Shown: positions 59,988 to 64,000 of the stretch, in pieces
How the letters are laid out: every line of letters starts with the position of its first letter
Numbering within the stretch: the stretch's first letter is position 1
Origin: Shumkonia mesophila
Lineage (GTDB): Bacteria; Pseudomonadota; Alphaproteobacteria; Rhodospirillales; Shumkoniaceae
Reading direction: 5' to 3'
NCBI RefSeq assembly: GCF_026163695.1
Contig: NZ_JAOTID010000001.1
Coordinates: 434,001 to 498,000, forward strand
Length of the DNA stretch: 64,000 nucleotides
Translations under genes and position numbers: made by a program
The notes under the pieces: model-generated
Seen by the model: only the letters and a program-made list of their open reading frames with translations
What the model was told of the DNA's origin: nothing
Database searches by the model: none

Positions 59988-60913
59988 CGGGCGGGGCCAA
60001 GTCTCCGAAAATAAAAAGCGCACGTTTCGGCGAAGAGCCTAGCGGGCGCACCGGCGCGAGTAAACCGTCCGTTGCGGCGCCGCGCGGACTTACCCTTGTC
60101 GCCACCCCGATCGGCAACGCCGCCGACATCACGTTGCGGGCGCTTGCCGTGCTGGCCGGTGCCGACATCGTCGCCTGCGAGGATACCCGGGTGACGGGCA
60201 AACTGCTGGCCATGCACGGCGTTTCGGCGGCCCTCACGCCCTATCACGAGCACAACGCCGCCAAGGTCCGCCCGATGCTGATCAGGCGACTCAAAAATGG
60301 CGAAAGCGTGGCGCTGGTTTCCGACGCCGGCACGCCGCTGGTGTCCGATCCCGGCTATCGTCTGGTCCGCGCCTGCCTCGAGGAAGGGATTCCGGTGACG
60401 GCGGCGCCGGGCGCCTCTTCCGTGCTCACCGCCTTGCAGCTTTCCGGCCTGCCCAGCGACCGTTTCCTGTTCGCCGGCTTCCTGCCGACCAAGGCCGTGG
60501 CCCGGCGGCGCGCGCTCGCCGAGGTTGCCCAGGCGCCGGCCACCCTGGTCTTCCTGGAAAGCGCCAAGCGGCTCGAGGCCGCGTTGGCCGACATGGCCGA
60601 CGTGCTGGGCGGGCGCGAGGCCGCCGTCGCCCGCGAGCTGACCAAGATGTTCGAGGAGGTGCGCCGCGGGCCGCTGGCCGAGCTGGCCCGTCATTATGCC
60701 GAGGCGGGACCGCCCAAGGGCGAGGTCACCGTCGTGGTGGCGCCGCCGCAACCCGAGGCGGAAGCCAGCGAAGCGGCCGTCGAGCGCCTTCTTGCCGAGG
60801 CCCTGGCCAGCCAGAGCCTGCGCGACGCCGTCGACGCCGTCGCCGCCGCCACCGGCTGGCCGCGCCGTCGGGTCTACGCCCGCGCCCTGGCCCTCACCGG
60901 CGAAAGCGGATGA
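59942..60913 (+). CDS. rsmI: 16S rRNA (cytidine-2'-O)-methyltransferase
   Basis: RsmI methylates C1402 of 16S rRNA. The SAM-binding signature LVATPIGNAADITLRAL, CEDTRVTGKLL and SDAGTPLVSDPGYRLV are typical. The first family residue is about 48 codons in; ATG 59942 is the only usual start codon in the open stretch before it and overlaps the diverging lipoprotein gene by 46 bp, which is unusual but occurs. Product 323 aa. Confidence 0.93.
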   Translation: MARQRSVSTHAEVESSGGAKSPKIKSARFGEEPSGRTGASKPSVAAPRGLTLVATPIGNAADITLRALAVLAGADIVACEDTRVTGKLLAMHGVSAALTPYHEHNAAKVRPMLIRRLKNGESVALVSDAGTPLVSDPGYRLVRACLEEGIPVTAAPGASSVLTALQLSGLPSDRFLFAGFLPTKAVARRRALAEVAQAPATLVFLESAKRLEAALADMADVLGGREAAVARELTKMFEEVRRGPLAELARHYAEAGPPKGEVTVVVAPPQPEAEASEAAVERLLAEALASQSLRDAVDAVAAATGWPRRRVYARALALTGESG

Positions 60914-61299
60914 GGCCGGGCGCCGAACCGGCGGAGGTCGACAGCCGGCGGTTGCGGGCCTGGCGTTACGGCTGGCTGGGCGAGACGCTCGGCGCTCTTG
61001 TGCTTGCCGCCAAGGGCTATCGCGTACTGGCCCGCCGCTGGAAGACGGCCGCCGGCGAAATCGACATCGTCGCCCGCCGCCGCGGCGTGCTGGTCTTCGT
61101 CGAGGTCAAGGCCCGCCGGGACGCCGACAGCGCCATCGCCGCCATCGGGCCCCGCCAGCGCCGCCGCATCGAGCGGGCCGCCGGGGCTTTCGTCGGCCGG
61201 CGGCCGGAGCTGGCCGGCCTGGACTGGCGCTTCGACGTCATGCTGGTGACGCCGTGGGGCCTGCCCCGCCACCTGAAGAACGCCTGGCGGCCCGAGTGA
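60910..61299 (+). CDS. yraN: YraN family endonuclease-like protein (UPF0102)
   Basis: A 129-aa protein with the Holliday-junction-resolvase-like fold: GEIDIVARR and LVFVEVKAR supply the D-x(n)-E-x-K set (about residues 50 and 65). Cellular role not settled. Its ATG overlaps the rsmI stop by four bases, so it is co-translated with rsmI, as in many Proteobacteria. Confidence 0.93.
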   Translation: MRPGAEPAEVDSRRLRAWRYGWLGETLGALVLAAKGYRVLARRWKTAAGEIDIVARRRGVLVFVEVKARRDADSAIAAIGPRQRRRIERAAGAFVGRRPELAGLDWRFDVMLVTPWGLPRHLKNAWRPE

Positions 61300-61396
61300 G
61301 GACCGCTTTTTTGTATCCGCCCCTCTTCCGGCCCGCCCCGGGCCCCATTAGAATGCAGCGCCGATCAGGCCTGCCACCGCACCGGAGTGTCCCGCC

Positions 61397-61990
61397 ATGA
61401 AGCGTTCCCGCGCCGTTACCGCCCTTCGACTTGCCCTCATGTTGGCCGCCGCCGCCAGCCTGCCGGGCTGTGCCGGCGTCCTCGTCGGCGGTGGCGCCGC
61501 GGTCGGCACGGCCGCCTATTCGGACCGTGGCGTCGACGGCGCCGCCAGGGACATGAAAATAGGGACCACCATCTACACCCGATTTTTCGACTTCAGCCAG
61601 GACCTGGCGATCAAGATCGGCACCGAGGTCTACGACGGGCGGGTGCTGCTGACCGGGGTCGCCGCCAACGAGCAGATGCGGGCCGATGCCGTGCGCATCG
61701 CCTGGACCGTCGGCGGCGTCAAGGACGTGCTGAACGAGATCCAGCTGACCGGGGGCAGCGCAGGCGACCTGAGCCGCGATTCGTGGATCACCACCCAGCT
61801 CAAGTCCAAGATCACCTTCGACAAGGAGATCATGGCGGTCAACTATTCCATCGAGACGGTCAACCAGACCATCTACCTGATCGGCCTCGCCCAGTCGCGG
61901 GCCGAGATGGACCGCGTGATGGCCCACGCGCGCTCCATCGAGTACGTGAAGGACGTGGTCAGCCACGTCAAGATCAAGGGAGCGTCGTGA
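61397..61990 (+). CDS. BON-domain lipoprotein (OsmY/DolP-like)
   Basis: A 197-aa exported lipoprotein (lipobox ASLPGCAG, Cys at about residue 25) with a glycine-rich stretch and two BON domains (about residues 50-115 and 120-195; GRVLLTGVAAN and QTIYLIGLAQS are the typical strand pairs). DolP of E. coli has this layout and helps outer-membrane integrity. In E. coli dolP also lies just behind yraN, which strengthens the call. Confidence 0.87.
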   Translation: MKRSRAVTALRLALMLAAAASLPGCAGVLVGGGAAVGTAAYSDRGVDGAARDMKIGTTIYTRFFDFSQDLAIKIGTEVYDGRVLLTGVAANEQMRADAVRIAWTVGGVKDVLNEIQLTGGSAGDLSRDSWITTQLKSKITFDKEIMAVNYSIETVNQTIYLIGLAQSRAEMDRVMAHARSIEYVKDVVSHVKIKGAS

Positions 61991-62826
61991 ACCCCGGCCG
62001 GACCCCACGCGAACACCTGGCCCGCCTCGGCGGTCTTGCCGACGACGACATCGATCTCGCCGAAGCGGCCCTGACGTTGGCCGCGCTGGAGAGGCCGCGC
62101 GTCTCGCTCGAGCCTTATCGCCGCCACCTCGGCAAGGTGACCGCCGAGGCCGGCGCCTATGCCGCCGCCGCCCGCCTGGAGCTGGACGTCAAGGGGCGGG
62201 CCGAGGCCCTGGCCCACATCATCGGCCGGCGCTACGGCTACGGTTGCGACGCCGAGAGCTACAACGACCTCGACGCGGCCAACCTGATGCGGGTGATCGA
62301 CAACCGCCGCGGTCTGCCGGTGGTGCTGGGCATCCTTTACATCCACGTGGCGCGCCGGCTCGGCTGGACCGTGACCGGCCTCGACTTCCCGTCGCGCTTC
62401 CTGGTCCGCCTGGAGCACGACGGCCGGCGGCTGATCCTCGACCCGGCCGACGGCGGCGTGGCGCTCGACCCGACGGCGCTGCGCGCCCTGCTGAAGACGG
62501 TCGCCGGCAACGACGCCGAGCTGACCCCGGACCACTACCGGCCGGCCGGCAACCGCGCCATCCTTTATCGCATGCAGAACAACATCAAGGTGCGCCTCTT
62601 GAAGGACGGCAAACTCGAGGAGGCGCTGCGCGTCATCGAGGCGATGGCGCTTTTCGCCCCCGCCATGCCCGAGTTGTGGCGCGAGGCCGGGCTGATCAAC
62701 GCCCGTCTCGACAACCTTCGCGCCGCCGTCGCCGCGCTCGAGGAGTTCCTTCGGCGCGGCAGCGGAGACCCCGAGCGCCACAAGGCCACCGCGCTGTTGC
62801 AGGAACTGCGCGGCCGCCTCAACTGA
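61987..62826 (+). CDS. SirB1-family transglutaminase-like protein with TPR end
   Basis: A 279-aa protein. Residues about 35-190 are the SirB1-type transglutaminase-like domain (NLMRVIDNRRGLPVVLGILY, HVARRLGWTVTGLDFPSRFL), with the catalytic Cys of true transglutaminases replaced; the C-terminal 90 residues form TPR-like helices (KDGKLEEALRVIEAMALFAP). Role unknown. The GTG at 61987 overlaps the stop of the BON gene by four bases, so the two are coupled. Confidence 0.85.
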   Translation: MNPGRTPREHLARLGGLADDDIDLAEAALTLAALERPRVSLEPYRRHLGKVTAEAGAYAAAARLELDVKGRAEALAHIIGRRYGYGCDAESYNDLDAANLMRVIDNRRGLPVVLGILYIHVARRLGWTVTGLDFPSRFLVRLEHDGRRLILDPADGGVALDPTALRALLKTVAGNDAELTPDHYRPAGNRAILYRMQNNIKVRLLKDGKLEEALRVIEAMALFAPAMPELWREAGLINARLDNLRAAVAALEEFLRRGSGDPERHKATALLQELRGRLN

Positions 62827-62862
62827 ACCCCGGACCCCCCCCTTTTACCGCCGAGGACGCCC

Positions 62863-63819
62863 ATGGCCCTGACCGTCGCCATCCAGATGGACCCGATCGC
62901 CGGCATCAATATCGATGCCGACAGCACCTTCGCGCTGGCCCTCGAAGCGCAACGGCGCGGGCACAGGCTGTTCTACTACCTGCCCGCCGACCTCGCCTAC
63001 GGGGCCGGACGGCTGATGGCCTTCGCCCGCCCGCTGACAGTGCGTCGCGAGCGGGGCAACCACTTCACCCTCGGCGAAGCGGTCGACTTCGATCTCGGCG
63101 CCGAGGCCGACGTCGTGCTGCTGCGCCAGGACCCGCCGTTCGATCTCGCCTACATCACCACCACTCACCTGCTGGAGCTGATCCACCCCCGCACCTTGGT
63201 GGTCAACGATCCGGCCCAGGTCCGCAATGCCCCCGAGAAGCTGCTGATGCTGCGCTTCCCCGAGCTGCTGCCGCCGACGCTGATCACCCGCGAGCGGGCC
63301 CGCATCAAGGCCTTCCGTGCCGAGCACGGCGACATCGTCGTCAAGCCGCTCTACGGCAACGGCGGCTTCGGCGTCTTTCACCTCAAGCCCGAGGACGACA
63401 ACCTGAATTCGCTGCTCGAGATGTTCGAGGGGCTGTCGCGCGAGCCGGTCATGGTGCAGCGCTACATCCCCGAGGTGCGCCAGGGCGACAAGCGCGTCAT
63501 CCTGGTCGACGGCGAGCCGGCCGGCGTACTGCTGCGCGTGCCGCAGGCCGGCGAGGCGCGATCCAACCTCCACGTCGGCGGCACCGGCGTGAGGGCGGCC
63601 CTCACCCCCCGCGACCGCGAGATCTGCGCGGCCATCGGTCCGACGCTCAGGGAAATGGGCCTGATCTTCGTCGGCATCGACGTCATCGGCGACTATCTCA
63701 CCGAAATCAACGTCACCTCTCCGACCGGCATCCAGGAGATCGGCCGCTTCGACGGCACCTCCATCGAGGCGCTGATCTGGGACGCCATCGAGCGCCGGCG
63801 GGCGGCGGCACGGAGATAG
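62863..63819 (+). CDS. gshB: Glutathione synthetase
   Basis: A 318-aa ATP-grasp ligase joining gamma-glutamylcysteine and glycine. Signatures: [19 protein letters not shown] at the start, [33 protein letters not shown] and [13 protein letters not shown]. Complete and of usual length. 36 bp behind the SirB1-like gene on the same strand. Confidence 0.97.
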   Translation: MALTVAIQMDPIAGINIDADSTFALALEAQRRGHRLFYYLPADLAYGAGRLMAFARPLTVRRERGNHFTLGEAVDFDLGAEADVVLLRQDPPFDLAYITTTHLLELIHPRTLVVNDPAQVRNAPEKLLMLRFPELLPPTLITRERARIKAFRAEHGDIVVKPLYGNGGFGVFHLKPEDDNLNSLLEMFEGLSREPVMVQRYIPEVRQGDKRVILVDGEPAGVLLRVPQAGEARSNLHVGGTGVRAALTPRDREICAAIGPTLREMGLIFVGIDVIGDYLTEINVTSPTGIQEIGRFDGTSIEALIWDAIERRRAAARR

Positions 63820-63825
63820 ACGCCC

Positions 63826-64000
63826 CTACGCCGCCTGCTTCACCCGATTGCGGCCGGCGGCCTTGGCGGCGTAAAGGGCGATGTCGCAGCGCTTGACGAG
63901 GTCGCCCTGCCGCTCGCCCGGGCGTAGCTCGGCGATGCCCAGGCTGACGGTGACGCGGATTTCATCGCGCCCATAGGTGACCGGCCGGTTCTCGACGGCA
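63826..64000 (-). CDS. GGDEF-domain protein, C-terminal end only
   Basis: The visible 57 codons encode the end of a diguanylate cyclase domain: VTVSLGIAEL followed by DIALYAAKAAGRNRVK and the stop. The GGDEF active site itself lies beyond the window, so activity cannot be judged. The gene converges with gshB, six bases apart. Confidence 0.85.
   Translation of the reverse strand, partial: AVENRPVTYGRDEIRVTVSLGIAELRPGERQGDLVKRCDIALYAAKAAGRNRVKQAA

Overview
The window is a 64 kb piece of a high-GC alphaproteobacterial chromosome, most likely from the Rhodospirillales. The evidence is the gene order infB-ylxR-nusA-rimP-trmB-metK-XRE-lnt-corC-ybeY-phoH-miaB, the MucR/Ros regulator next to fur and tsaB-rimI, the glnD-mutS-malic enzyme block and the rph-rdgB-hemW cluster, all typical of that group. 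I cannot name the species.

Layout. 1-13191 is a nearly unbroken minus-strand run of translation, RNA-maturation and envelope genes; infB is cut by the window start. 13307-24332 holds regulators (fur, mucR), a TusA-like protein, rimI-tsaB, an unidentified 11-12 TM permease, a VanX-type dipeptidase, a RutE-type reductase, a polysaccharide deacetylase, a Bax-type glucosaminidase, nfu, trpS and murJ. 24568-40634 carries glnD, mutS, a small stress-type membrane protein, two tandem malic enzymes, a PiT phosphate permease behind a Pho-box-like site, a macrodomain protein, an AmpG-type permease and typA. 45557-64000 returns to housekeeping genes: EI24/CysZ-like, bactofilin, nth, dapB, dnaJ-dnaK, DUF1848, grpE-hrcA, rph-rdgB-hemW, an LpoA-like lipoprotein, rsmI-yraN, a BON lipoprotein, a SirB1-like protein, gshB and the end of a GGDEF gene.

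The accessory stretch is 41917-45556, visibly richer in A+T than its surroundings. A 127-bp copy of the 3' end of an SDR gene lies at 43954-44080, about 95% identical to the intact end at 41917-42043. Between the copies sit an odd class II tRNA gene with a leucine-type body and a UGG (proline) triplet in its anticodon loop, an upstream stretch full of hairpins, a probably broken small gene, a one-TM protein and an ImmA/IrrE-type metalloprotease. Beyond the second copy are a 72-aa protein overlapping a GNAT gene (toxin-antitoxin-like layout) and a 511-bp gap with a textbook sigma70 promoter that precedes no obvious gene. No integrase or transposase is visible.

The window also carries several families of small repeats in gene gaps: REP-like palindromes of the GGGGACACCATA type, C/G-rich palindromes arranged in tandem at 40791-41215, a 294-bp MITE-like element, and an inverted repeat behind typA. 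The best candidates for something undescribed are the recoded-looking tRNA and its structured upstream region inside the repeat-bounded element.
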